From: Centroberyx gerrardi
Lineage: Eukaryota; Chordata; Actinopteri; Beryciformes; Berycidae
Length of the DNA: 64,000 nucleotides
NCBI RefSeq assembly: GCF_048128805.1
Contig: NC_136010.1
Location: 17,619,480-17,683,479, forward strand
Direction of reading: 5' to 3'
Under the pieces are notes generated by a model. The model had not been told where the DNA came from. It was given only the letters and a program-made list of their open reading frames with translations, and did not search any database. Positions 38,723-52,013 of this stretch are shown here, one piece after another; the stretch's first letter is position 1; each line of letters starts with the position of its first letter. Both the position numbers and the translations under genes were made by a program.

Positions 38723-41466
38723 AGCAGTTTGTTCAGTGCAGCAAAACAAGCAAGAAAGGAGCAAATGAAAACGATTAACAGTCTTTAACAGTTATAGGAA
38801 CTACGTCACTGGAAAGAACCCTTCTTACGTCCCGGCCCTCTGTATTCATTGAATCCTAATTGTAATATCTCACACTTTCCATGATTGGTGTAAAGGCTCA
38901 AAATAGAAACAACTGTTTTACAGTAGGCCCCTGACAAGCATCTTGTTATCTCCCTGCATGTGTCATTCTACAATAAGTCCCTGCCTGGGCTGCGTCGCTG
39001 AATGGATCCTCTGACACAAATTTGCATGTTAAGCCGAACACTGCTCACCAGGGACAATTAATCAGCACACAGCAATTAATGAGTCTGAGTCCCTTGGTGA
39101 TTAATTATGTCTCGTGCGTCCAACACAGGGAAGATCCCAGCAACAGCTGTTTGTTCCTGTCAGTGTTTTTATGGCATTCCCTATTTTTCATTCAACTTGG
39201 GAGGAAAAATTGTTTTCTCAGGGAATTCAGTCATGAAATTGGGCTGATGTGAAATGGAAATGAGAATAAATAGTTTAATAGTTTGGCAAATAATTTCTGC
39301 TGCGTGCAGATTACGGTTAGACGTAAGTAAAAGATCACAATGGATTATAATTGATACACATTTGCAGTAATTTACAGTTGTGCATGGTACAGGAAGAAGA
39401 AAGGATCGGGTAGACGGTTAAGCTGCCTAACATGACTGAGAGGCTTTTGCTGTCTGTAAGAAGAGGTGGTAGATGAGCAATACAAAACAGTACTGTGGAT
39501 GTTGCAGAAATAATGCAGGGTGATATTCAATGCTCAGGGATATTTTGTTTTGCGACTACAAAGAGAATTTCTATAACCTTCGCTAGAATTTCTGGGGCAG
39601 TTCTTGGTGATTGTGTCTGTGGGTGGTTGTGTGTATACAAAAATACTTTTTGACAGGGACAGAGCTTTCAGGGCTTTATTTTAATATCCCATACCCTTGA
39701 ATCACAAGCTGCTTTTAATTACTTCCTTGGAAATACAAGAAAACATAAGAAAATTGGTGTTGAAGGCTGGTGTTGGTGTTGGAAAATCTGGTCCCCTCTG
39801 GCAGATCCAAGCCAAATACATAAATTCAAATACATATTCCAGAAAGCAGCAGAGTGAGAAAGAGCACATGAACACTATCATGCAGTCAACATGCAAGGAA
39901 GGGTAAACGTTAATACTTGTTACAAATTATTAGCCAAGTCTTGTTGCATTGTGCAGGGAGACGGAGTGAATGTGTGAGCCTGTGAGCCTGAAGATCAATT
40001 CCTGCGTCAAATTGCCTGCAGCAAAATTCTTGCTCATGAATGCCAAGTTAAATTGATTATGGCATAATTAATTTCATATGCTATTTTACTTGCTGACTAA
40101 TGATTGGTTGTCCGAGCCTAAATGTTATGCATGTGTCATTTTACTGTAAGGGAGTCAACACAGACAGTGGGCTAGAGTGTCAGTGAGCAGATCTGAGCCC
40201 TCTGAAGATTAACACCGTGGGATGCCGGCCTTCTGGCTCCTGATTACATTCACTCAAACCAGGCACTGACCCCAGTGTGCCTCTGTCACGGCCCCGGCCC
40301 CTAGCACCATATGGACCTCTCATGCTATCAGGCCCATCGCCATCACCTCTACTTAATTACCAGGCTGGTAGAACGTTTTCGCCTTTTAGCATGTATGCCT
40401 CCGTATGATGTCATGCACCTTTATCAGCTGTCCCAAGTATCAATAGAGACAATCACACTGAAATTATACTTAAAACACACATATAACCTGGAGTGATGTG
40501 GACCCTGATATTTGTTTGTGTGCACATGGCAGCATTTAAAAAAAAATAAAATATTTTTTGCCTGGTTGCAAAAATAGATAGTAAGAGTCAGGAGAAAAAG
40601 CCTGAACACCACTGGTGACTGTAGGTTTATATGACATGGACAATACCAGACTGTAATGAACTCCTATTCATTACAGGAGGTACTTGAGCTGAAAAGTGAA
40701 AATGTTCCACCAAAGTGAAATTGCTACAACTCTCTGTCGACTGGCATTGTGTCATATTCCCTAAAAAGTACAAACTTTTTATTGTCAGTCATTCTTCAGT
40801 AGTGGACATTTGAAGAGTTTTGTCTCAAAATAGATGTCCACCTTTTGAATGAAGTGAAACCTACTCTCACCAAATAATTGATAGCCCAAAATTAAAATAA
40901 ATGTGTTGTACTTTTTAAAGGTCAGTGTTAAAGTTATACTATGGATCCTCTGTATTTTCAGAGATATTGAATGACGAACTTGAGGTAACAGTTTTTCTCT
41001 GAAGTGGCCATATGGCATCCCAAACATAACATAGAATGTGAGAGTTCCTCGCGCCTTTGTGATTAGCATTTTCCACCCACATTACAGTAACCAGCAAAGA
41101 TTGTCATCCGGGTGTAAAAAGATGTAGGTCTTCATGTGCTGAAACATGCTTGCTTTTCATTATCAGGCCTTTAATTTTTAAGAATTTACTATTACTCGAG
41201 GAGGCCAATAACCTGTTAACATGGCTTTACTGTATCAGCAATAACTAGGCAGTAAATATCTTAATCTGATTCAATTATTCATCATAAAAGCCTCACACTA
41301 TGGAAGCTACACACATTGTGCAAATGCCATGCTATGGGTGTGCAGGCAGCACATAACTTAATGACTGAGAGAGAGCCTTGCGTCACTCTGACTATCATTT
41401 GCTGCCAACATTAACTGGTTCATGTAAACAGTCACCTTGCAGTTGCTCGATGTACACACATAAACA
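38723..41466. other. Non-coding tract with possible conserved elements
   Basis: No exon recognised. Stretches around 39005-39115 and 40010-40120 contain several TAAT-core words in complex sequence and are candidates for conserved enhancers. Confidence 0.5.
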
Positions 41467-41500
41467 CGCATGCGCACACACACACACACGCACACACACT
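41467..41500. repeat. (CA)n-rich microsatellite
   Basis: Short interrupted CA run. Confidence 0.85.
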
Positions 41501-44135
41501 CATTTGCATTCAGTGGAGGATTTCGACAAGGAATACTCTAGCCCTTTGTGAACCACAGATTAAGCTTAGCTTGAGTTGGAGACTGGGAAATCACACCATG
41601 GCTTCAGTTTGATATAATCCTGTCTATGCACAGCGTCAAGATTTTGCACAATGAAGTAAAGTCAGCGCCATAGTTTGAGATAACAGAAAAGTTGTAAAAC
41701 TGCAGGGATGACTTTCAATTGCACTGTGTATAAAGTGCCAAAATGTCAACAATACATATAGCCCATGGACATGCCATCACACTCAGCTTCATATGAATGT
41801 TTGATCCACGTTTCAAGCTTCATGGTTTGATGCCTGCTGAAGAATGGAAGGATTTGAAAAGATGGTATTTATGTGTACTGGTAGCTTGTCGCCACCTTTT
41901 TTTGCTCTTCCTGCATCTTGCTTGCTACTTTGTTTACTACAAGTAACTTGGTGCCATGTTTGGTCAGGAGAGACTGTCAAGTGCACCCACACAGCCCTTT
42001 CATTGTCGGGGTCACAAAGAGTCAAGAACAACAGTCAACCTTGCGACATTACACCCCCCCTTCACACACACACACACATACACACGCACACACACCGACT
42101 GTAGCTGGAAGGAATGATAGTGTTACACTGTGTCATCTACAGCGGTGAGGCAATTTGAAGCCTGTCTCCCTTTTCACAGATAGATGCAACACGTCCCCTA
42201 GGACTGCTGAACACAAACACTCTCATGATCACTTCCCTCACTATAACCTTGAAGCTAAATAGAACAGTTTACTTCATGCCACTGGGTGTGCTGCTGCGTT
42301 TTTTTCTCTATTAGAGTTTTTATAGGATTTGGATTTGTTTCTCACCTCAACCTCGGCATACTGGGTCTATAGATCCTGTTAGTGCATTAACTCCCACTAT
42401 GTGATAGGCCAACTGATTACTAAGTCAATTCCATACTGGGTGAAGGATGCTTTTTTTTTTTTGGGATAGCTGCACTCCTTTCAAGCAACCTCCTTTAAGA
42501 TGTCCAGTATCTGTTTTTGCATCAGTCTCCTGTTAAAGCATCTCAGACAATCACATTTTCTCTAATCAAACTCTCCAACTATAAGAACATTCCTTCACCC
42601 TGAGGGGGTTTGAATTTGCTAAACACAGTGTTTTATTCTTTGGTAATCCCCAAGGTATAAATCCTCCCAAATTAAGATGATACACCATCTACTGCCCTTC
42701 TTTTATCTTACCTATTAGTATTCCGAGAGATTTGCATGACAATATGGTCACATCTTCACACTCTTAAACTTAATAATGGCATTAGCCCATTTAATGGCTC
42801 TCCTTACTTCCAAGCTCCAGTATGCTAAGTGTACATTCATTTTACATTCACATGCATTCACACTCACTGCATATAGTGTGGGAGCTTGCTATGTTTGAGA
42901 AGCACTCAAAGTCACAGGAATAATTCATAACACAATTACCTAAGATCATATCATACTAAAGCTACACATTGCGTTAAAATCATCTCTTTATACGTTGCAT
43001 AGAGTATAACAAAATAAGTAGAGGTAGAACAACAGTGGCAAACATAAGAGGGTGTGAGTAATCAATCACTCAATAGATTAGTCTGCCCCCTGTTCATTAC
43101 TATGGACTAATGGGCAGCAGTGCTGTGTGCATTCACTGGATTTAGTGTGAAGCGCGTGATGTAATACAGTAACTCATGTTGCTCTGTTACTGCGGCAGGA
43201 TTAGCAACACAGGCAAAGAACTGACTTCTGCAATTCCTCTGCTCTCTTGTGCGACTATAGTGAGATGGTTTAGGTACACACTCACAAAAACAACAAAGTC
43301 CATGCAGGCTGTCTTCATCGCTTAGATTTCTTGGACGTGACTTGACCTCAGGTCTCATTGTCATCCTCCTGCGTGTAGCGTCACTCGATGAGCGGGTCAC
43401 CCTGAGCTGTCTGTTGTAAATTCCTATTGTAGTAACTGCAGGAGAACAGGAGCAGACATTTGGCAAGCCTTCATCCTCGCCCTTCTGAGGTTACATGTCC
43501 TTGTTTGTGTTTCTACAGGCGCTGCACCTTTATTGTAAACACCACTGTTGCATAATTCACAGCAGGAGGGAGGCAGCTGTTCCTAAAGACTGGCAGGTAA
43601 TGGGGCAGCAAGGTGCTGAAGTCTGGAGGGCAAATCCTGGATGACTGGGACAGGCTGTGCAGTTCCCACCCCGTCCCAAATGGATATTCCCAGGCTAGCA
43701 TTGCTGCAGAGCAACATTATACCTTGATATCTGATCCTATACGAACTGTGATAGAGTTCCTCTGTACTTTGCTATACTTTTTACCGGGGTACTTACAGGA
43801 ACATGCACAGTCAACCATGAGGAGCTGACTATAATGAGAGAACTAATGTTAGTCCTAGACTCTCCACCCTGCATGGAGAGCATCTGTCTGTCATCAGAAG
43901 GCAATCTCCCTCTTTATTAATCTGCTGGGGGTTGTAATAAATTTCATCTGGAGGTTGTCAAGGGCTCCCAAAGGTTGCTGATTCACACTCTTGCCTTTTC
44001 TCTCTCTTCATCTCTCTGTCTCTGTCTAATACTCCCCCTCTTTTTTGTTTTCATTTTTACTCCACACACAAGCATATCCATACCATCATTAATGGATTCT
44101 CAGTTGTGGGTGAGTGTGACCATCTAATGTTGACC

Positions 44136-44140
<5 letters not shown>
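41501..44140. other. Non-coding tract
   Basis: Contains a short CA run at about 42065-42095. No gene recognised. The minus-strand frame at 43107-43466 (119 codons) shows no family likeness and is treated as chance. Confidence 0.5.

Positions 44141-44176
<36 letters not shown>
44141..44176. repeat. (TG)n microsatellite
   Basis: About 18 TG units. Confidence 0.95.
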
Positions 44177-44177
<1 letters not shown>

Positions 44178-44334
44178 TTGGGTACAGGGATGTGGTGTTT
44201 ATGTCTTGACTGTTGGGATTCTCTAGTATCTTTATACAGGCCATGAAAACAAATTTATTTTATGAGGATAGTAAAGATTTATCTATTTAGGCCTGTGTCA
44301 AAGACACTTAGTGTTCAACAAGGAACCCAAAGAA

Positions 44335-44460
44335 ATTTAAAAATGTAATCGTAATGGATTACTTTTGAATTTCAATAATTTGTAATTGAATACTCTACAT
44401 AGACAATCTGTACACAGCCCACCTTATATTTTCAGAGTAATTGATCCAGCACTGGTTGTT
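44335..44460. repeat. Decayed repeat with gtaat/attac words
   Basis: Dense in gtaat and its complement (tgtaatcgtaatggattac...) and ends near gatccagcactgg. It resembles the copies at 57128 and 58440, probably one DNA-transposon-like family whose consensus end is close to cagtgttgggt. Confidence 0.4.
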
Positions 44461-47400
44461 GTTCCTGCAGTAACAGCATTGATGTGCATGCTTTGTTAGG
44501 GCCGTGCTCTATGCTGAATGCATAGAGTGCAATAGATGTGTCAAAATGTTTCAAGGGTCGAGAAGACTAGAGGAAGATAGAAATAGAAGAGAGCAAATAG
44601 CTTTTTCTGAATGGATGAGAGGGGGGATTCCATGAGGCAAGAGGCTCTCTGGTGGCTGTGTGATTGTTTCTGCCTGCTCCTCCCGCATACGCTTGGTCAC
44701 TGCGCTGCGTATAGCCTCATTAGTATGGGTGTCAGTGCCTCTCCTTCAGCTGAACCTGCCATGCCACTACTGTAGTAGAGCTGCCGCTGCCTGCCTGCCT
44801 GCCGCATTGTCCCTGGATGGCCGATGCGAGGCTGCCAGCTCTGTCTCCTCCCAAGGATGACTGAAATGTGGGCGAGCGTCAGAGGCAGAATATCATGATT
44901 CAGGCGAAGGACAGTATATGTGTGCAAATGTTCATGCGTGAAGGCATGTTTCAGAGTACGTTGAGAGTATGAGGGGTAGAGAACGTGACGTTAGTCATTA
45001 GTTTTCAGGCATGTGGCTAGTGGTGATTGCCTTCTGCTAACAAATGCAAAACAGCATTAAAGAATGAAATACTGGTGGGCTATAACCAACAATCCAGTAT
45101 GCAGTTGCAGTTCATCTGTGTAAAGGGAAGACTGTTTATGTAGCCATAACAATTCAATTTACCTAATGTGTATTCTTGTACAGTTGGAGGCTTCAATGAG
45201 AATACTATGAAGTATGCAGGTTCAAAGAGTTGACCTGTGCTATTGAAGCACGACTGATGTGTTCTATATGTGACTGTAATCTGTGTTTTTTCCCTATTGG
45301 TGTAGCACATTTTGATGTGTTTGTCAGCCTATAATTTTCATCTCATTCCTCCACACTTTCTTGCAGTAGATATAACGCTGCCGTGGCGACCTGTCAGACA
45401 GACAGACAGCAGGCTGCTGGCCTTTGATCAAGCGCTTCATTGAGACTTCAACCTCAGTCTTGACACAATGATTTTTGAAACCACAGCCTGATGGACTTTC
45501 AAGTTCTTCCTCTGCATCCCTTAGTTTTCTGTATCTCAGATGTATTAGTATCTATCAAAGCATTAAAGCAAAGCGTGGTTTATGCTGGCAATGGATGGAA
45601 GGATGAAATAATTACTCAAGCATGAAAAAGTGGTGAGCTGGGAGCTGTTATTCTTTCTCATTGCCATTGTCCTTTGTCCCTCTTCAAGGCCGAAGGATAA
45701 ACCTTTCTCTCACTCCGTCCTGCTATGTCATCATTCCTGGCTTTCATTCAATCAGCCGGTGCCTCCATGACAATAAGTTGAAGCCTCACCGCCTTTGCAA
45801 AGTCACCTGATTATGCAAGATTCTGTTTTTGGCCTTCTCAGCATTGGCTGACATATCAGTGTATCACCATGCTTCGACATCTCACCTCACTGACTCACTG
45901 ATAAAACTTGTCATTGTTACAGCATCACAGATTTATTGACGTAATATTACATAAATTGGTACATGAAAGCTTGGCTCTTGTGTGATTGTGCTGTGGCTCT
46001 GCTGTGTGGTTAATCCATTCCCACCAATTTTAGACTTTCCCCACCCACTCCATGTAACACACACCACAGGAAGAGAGCGCTTTTCCAGGCATGAAGACAC
46101 TGACACACACTAGGTTTGTTCCTCATGTGCTCCCCATAAGACATACTGACATGTTGTCTTAGTGTTTTTGATAATGCATTTGGTCCTGGGAGATAAGAGG
46201 CCCATACATCAAGCTCTGACAGGTCTGTCGAGCAGAGGCCTCATCTCATCACTTACACTCCATTCCTTCTCTCATCCTGTACCGTTGTTTTTGTCTACCG
46301 CACTCCCTCGCTTTCTGTTTACCTACTTTTATTTTTCACTCTCCTCTCAGTCAACTTTCTATCCTAAATGCTCCATCCATCTAGCTTCACTCTCTCCTTT
46401 ATTCTGTTGTGTTTTCCTTTGCCTCTGTCCTTGTTACTGTCTGTTCCTTTCTTATTTCTCTTCTTGCCATCCTGGCACTGACTCTGTCACGCCGAGACTC
46501 TGCCTCATCTATATTTTCTGCTTGACAGAGGCTTTCTCTTCCCTTCTCTCTGTCTCTTTCAACATTGAGGCTTTAATTAATGTAGTTTTTGATAAATGAT
46601 AAGGACTAATGCTCCCCTCCTCGTCTCTCCTTGCTGGTAGCAGTAGCCTGGAAGAGATGAGAGAGTGTAGAGTCAACAGAGAATGTGTTTTAAAACGAGA
46701 GAGGGTTGGCATTAGCCGTGTTGGTGGCTCCTGGGGGTAAACAGGCCAGGACAGGCTCATCTGTCACAAGCTGCAGCCTTACAACAGAGTGGACCAGGCC
46801 AGACAGGTGAGTGTGCTATACCCACAGAACTTGAATGGATAGAACGGTCTTTCCCATTCAAATCAATGTTCCAGGTTTGTCGGAGCTTCCATATAAACCG
46901 ACTAACGGCAATTCACTGAGAGGAGAGGTTTTGCAGCAAGGACCAAAGGAGCTTCTCCATCTCCTTGCTGCCATGGATTGCTTACATGCTAAAGTTGACT
47001 AGAAGAGCTAGTGACAATCTTTGATAATGCTACGTTAACCGTGTCGCTAACGTTAGCTTTCATTGAGTTCTGACAGTTTGCTAAGCAACATCTACACAGT
47101 TCTGAAGTGTGATAGACTTTACTTACTTTACTTTATTTAAAGTAATGGTGGTGGTGGGTGTGTAGTGACAGTGATAATGATGATGAGGTTGTTGGTGGTG
47201 GCTGTGGGCTTGGAATTGGTTCTATTGATAATTTTGATGATGATAAGATATGCTGCAGCTGCTGAAGATGAGCATGTTTTTTATGAAAGGCACCTGTTTT
47301 TCCTCTGTGTAATTATGTCCCATCGTCAGGACACTGCAACTTCTGTTAAGTATCAATTCTGGCTTCCCTGCCTTGATTATGTGCCACTCAGGCTTTCCAT

Positions 47401-50400
47401 AGTACCAGAGGGTAGAAAAAGACTGCATGTTAGAAAAAGAGACGACGAAGGTGAGAGGAGATCGATGCTCTGGAAACCATCAGCATCGGTTCTGCGGTTC
47501 TGCCCAGGTTTGATTCATGGGACACCTTCTCTATTGATTGCGCCCACTTTGTTCCAGAGATCAAGGCCCCCGAAGCTCAACATGTGGTCAGGATTTGCAT
47601 ACAGCATTTCATTATCAAAGACTTCTCAGGGCACGCTGGCACCCAAAATGCTGATCCCTGGTTCTGAGTGATGTATCCTTGAAAAAAGAAACTGTAACTT
47701 TTGCATTATTTATGTGCTTGGTGTTTGGTATGCTAATACCGAAATTTCTCTTTTCCCATGACATATGGCCACTGTTATCCCAGCGGTACGAGATCCCAGT
47801 TGAGCAAGACAACAGGACACCAATGACACTGATCTGTTTTTGTTCCCCTTGAGGTTCACTTTTGAAAAACTTCTCTGACGCATGGAATTTTTAAAAAAAC
47901 GTTAAAGGTTAAAACATTAAAGGCTGGAATTCTACTTATATCTGTACTGTTTAGAGAAGTTATAACTGGGTCTTCTCTGGATAAACAAGACTAGGTGTTT
48001 ATATTGGTGGCTTGACCATTCTGACTCTATGGAGAATGGACTATGTTTATAATTCTATAAAATATTTGTCATATTATTTAAAGGCGTAGTTATTTTGGTT
48101 ACATTTTATTAGACTAAATTGTATTTATCAGCACCTACATTTGGCATGTTATTGCTATCAATTCCCGATTAAATCATTTTTCCTCCTTTGCACAATGCTG
48201 TTAACACATTCTCCCCCTCCTTTGTTCATTTACTGTCAAAACAAGTCATCTGGGTAACCCCTTTATCAGCTACCCACTCAACACCGCTACAGATAGATCC
48301 CCTCTTACTTTTTAACCATGCTGCTCATTACTTAGCCTAGTGTACCATGTTGTGGTCACAGCAAATACAGCAAATAGAAAACAAGTCACTGCACTGAATC
48401 CACTGCACCAGACATGCATGGATTTTACTGACTACACCGACCTTTTGGGAAATTGGCTTGTTAGTCAATTTAGTACCAGTAGGCTACCAGTATTTCCGTC
48501 ATCACATAATGCATTAGCTTATGTTAAGTGTCCTTAGGCAGCTAGCATTGTCTAAAGAAGATAGACCTTTTAGTAATTCAGAGTTGGTGTTGTTTGTTAT
48601 TTGACAATCCTCCTCAAAAGTTGCTGTAGTCCTTTAAGTTTGCCTCAGAAGTAAATATTAATAATTATTGCCTAACTAACTAGCCAGCCAAGTGGCTTGC
48701 TGATCGATCGATAGTAGTGAAGTGTCAGGAATTATTCCTCAAAACTCTGCTGTCTGGTATTCTGTCATATTTGTTTACAACCTCAATGCTAGCAGCTGGT
48801 GTGAGCTACCAGAATCAAAGCAAGCTAGCTAGTAGCTAGCTACATTTATGTTAAATTACAACAAGCAGGCTAACAAGCTAGGAGGCTGTGCCATGAGTGC
48901 ATTTTCAACAACGATATAGTTAACCTGAATACACTTAGCCTTTTTAATAATTGATGAAATACTTACTTACTTAAGACTTATTAGTGAAATATTGTAAATA
49001 TTGTCTGCTTACAAACACCAGTGCTGAAATATGTGACCTCAGTGTCAGCCCTATGCAACGCACCTACGGGCTCAACTACCATCCTGTCCATCCTAATGTT
49101 GCTTTGATGGGTGAAATGTTTAAGCTCAGATTTCTAGCTGTCTAAATACTTAGCAATTTCAGCAAGCTTCCACCATTTATTATTTAGTTTCAATGTGGGA
49201 AACTGCATGTTTCCAGAAGTTAATCCTGAGAATCCAGAAGTCATGCAATATCAGTGTTCACAGTTATCATAAACATTGATTAAATAACAATCAAATAGAA
49301 ACAGGCAGGCCTCTATTCCTATTATGTACGATAGGGTATAAAAAAGGATAAAGCCCAAGTCTGGAATAACTGCAATAACAATAGCTGTCAGATTCTTGCT
49401 TAGAGCCAATGCCAGTTGTGATTTTAGCACACAGCTATTTCATTCTCTTTGATTATTGGTATTAGAGGAAAAAAACAGGCTTCTTATTATTCGTGGGTTT
49501 GTAATCCCCTCAATATCAAATTGCACTTAAAGCTGATGAAAGGCTAAGGGTGGTCCTGTGTGGTCTTAATGTCAGATGACAATGGGGGCCCAGACTCTAT
49601 TGAATCTCCCTTGTATAGCTATTGCTGCAGGCCTGTCCTCAAAGAAAAAGGGTTTACCAAGAGAATCTAGCCTCCCTCCTTGAGCCATATTCAAAGAGCT
49701 GTCAGTTAAGATATGAGTCACTGATTAAAAAAAGAGCTTATCAACCATCAGTTTTTAGTCATTCAATAGATGTTTGAGTCATACACAGAAAACCTCAGGT
49801 TCAGTATATGAAAGCTCTTCACTGATACATAAATTGGGTGAAATGGCTCATTTTCACCTTCATGCACTCTATACATCCATAACATTAAAATATATTGTGT
49901 CACTTGCTCGTAGTGCGTGTTATTGCGGTTTGGGCTTCTTTGACAAGTCTCATCTGAGTGACCTTCATGTTACAATGTTACAACCAGTCCTGTTGGTTTC
50001 AGGCACCATGCTCTGGCAACACAGACTAAAGCTGCAATCACTTTCACTAAGACCTGAATTCTTGAACAAAATGTAATGAAGTAATGTTGTATGAGCTCAA
50101 AAGACCACACTGCTAAAGATGATTATTTCACAAGGGACTATGCATATTTTATAGTATTTATAGGGATTTATTGCCATTAGTGCTTTAACATTATACCTTT
50201 TGGTTCAACAGGTATAAAATTGATTTGCATTGAAAACAGCTGAAGATATCTCACCCCAGTGGCAGATTTTTTCCCCACTTGTTTTGAAATAAAAAACAAG
50301 ATTTCAAGACTCACTACTAGATTAAATGACATGATGAGATAGATTTTTTTTTTTGCTGTATACTCCACAAGCTGTCAGTTTTGATTTACTAGTCCTGAGG

Positions 50401-51424
50401 CACTGGTCTACTGTTTTAATGAGACAGAGGGATAGGATCATTGGCTTTACCCATTATAAACCCTGTGATGAATACTTGCCTACATTGTTTGTAATCCTGG
50501 CCATAATATATAGATGATGTGTATTGATTTCTACATCGGTAGCTGTCCAGTCAGTGTTTACTATTCCTCCTTTAAGCTATAGCTCAGCGGACAGTAAACC
50601 ACCGAGAGGAATGAATGGAAGTGCAGCATTGTGGAGGAAAGACTATGCATCAATTTACCAATTAAGATTTCTCTCGTGACGTATGTGAGCTCCATTGATG
50701 CAATTGATCTTAGTCTTGACACTAGCTTTCGGCATGAAAAGCTTGGCGATAAGCAGTGTTAGCAAATACCGCCCTCCTGTTTGTGTGTGTGAGTGTGTGT
50801 GATGGTGCAGTTTGTCTGACAGCAGCGTGATGGCTGTGTGTGATGGAGTGCTTGCAGCAGACTGACCGGGGTAATGAGAAAGTGCATGGCTGCAGCTGAT
50901 ACTCCAGGGCCTGATTCACCTGAAATGGATACCCACTCACGTACAAACACAACCTCTAATACAATAAACTTATAGCCTTTTAGAGGACACCAATATCACT
51001 TCATTCATCAAGATTTTTTTTGACCACCTTGCCACCGTGAGTAAGATTTATGTGTAATGCTACTGTACCACGGGTTTAATGGCATAAACCCTTCGCTTTG
51101 TCAGTGATATTGACAGATGTTTCATAAATGTTGCCATGGAAAATTGACCAGTTTAAGAGGATTGCACCCCAAGGAGATGAATTCTGCTCGATTCATCTTG
51201 TCTGTTGCTGTGATGTTGTAAAAGACGCAGGTTGGATGCCGTCCCTGCGGTCTGACCATGGACAGCATGGTTCAGTCTTCAGGCTGCCCACTTAGACTTG
51301 ATCTCACTGTCAGATCAATACGATGTTTGGAGCCGTCTCTCGGGTGTTGTCTTCTTAGAAAGCCTTTGGCAGACATTTGATCAGAGAGGTATTTGTTTTC
51401 AGTACAAGGACAGCTAGTGACAGC
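44461..51424. other. Non-coding tract
   Basis: No convincing exon in about 7 kb. Blocks of gctaac/gttagc and agctagc words occur at 47020-47095 and 48670-48885. The part at 49530-49725 is complex and repeat-free. Frames at 46162-46599 and 47165-47671 have compositional bias only. Confidence 0.5.
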
Positions 51425-51612
51425 TGTTAGTGTGCGGCAGAGCGGCCTAGTGGTGGGAGAGACCGTCCTGCAACTGAAGGTCTCATGTTTGATGTGTTAT
51501 GTTGCCTGTCGAAATATCCTTGAACAAGATATTGAACCCTCCACATGCCAATATTGCATGTTGCTCTGGATTAGAGTGTCATGTGAATGCCTAAAACGTT
51601 ATTGTAAAATGT
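51425..51612 (+). repeat. Decayed tRNA-derived SINE
   Basis: gcggcctagtggtgggagagaccg looks like the A-box head of a fish tRNA-derived SINE; ggtctcatgtttga is a mutated B box; then atatccttgaacaagatattgaaccc matches the 'cttgagcaagacactgaaccc' block of such SINEs. The tail is A-rich. Confidence 0.65.
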
Positions 51613-51977
51613 AAAAATCAACAAAATCTTAACTGTTGTCTACTTGATGAATTTGAACTTTTGAAATATGTCAAATTTGTAAAATTAGAATATAACAATG
51701 ACCTGGTAGGGTTTTGGTAGCTTTGATAGTAGTCAAAGTTAATTCTAGTGCTAATTTTTGACATGACATGGTTAAAGTTACGAGCAGCACTGAAGATCCT
51801 GCTGCATTACGGCCCCAAGCTCACCCAGATGGTGGACTAAAACAGCTCTCACACAGGGAAAAAGATGAAAATATCTTTTTCAACTTTTGTGATTAACCCC
51901 AGTCATTCTGTTGCAGCCTTCTCCCCTCTCTTTTCACTACACACTTGCGAAGACACACACTCTCTGATTCTCACTTG

Positions 51978-52013
51978 CTCTCTCTCTCTCTCTCTCTCTC
52001 ACTCTCTCTCTCT
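51978..52013. repeat. (TC)n microsatellite
   Basis: TC run with one interruption. Confidence 0.93.

Noticed and set aside
38380..38788. Open frames of 86-113 codons with RRGEERRGEE or LLSSPLLSSP
   Set aside because: Translations of the CTCCT satellite on both strands.
43107..43466. Minus-strand frame of 119 codons in the desert
   Set aside because: No family likeness, no supporting splice partners, and no compositional change at its borders.
47165..47671. Plus-strand frame of 168 codons, the longest in the desert
   Set aside because: The first half is a gatgatgat/gtggtg-rich low-complexity stretch and the second half shows no recognisable domain; length alone is not convincing.
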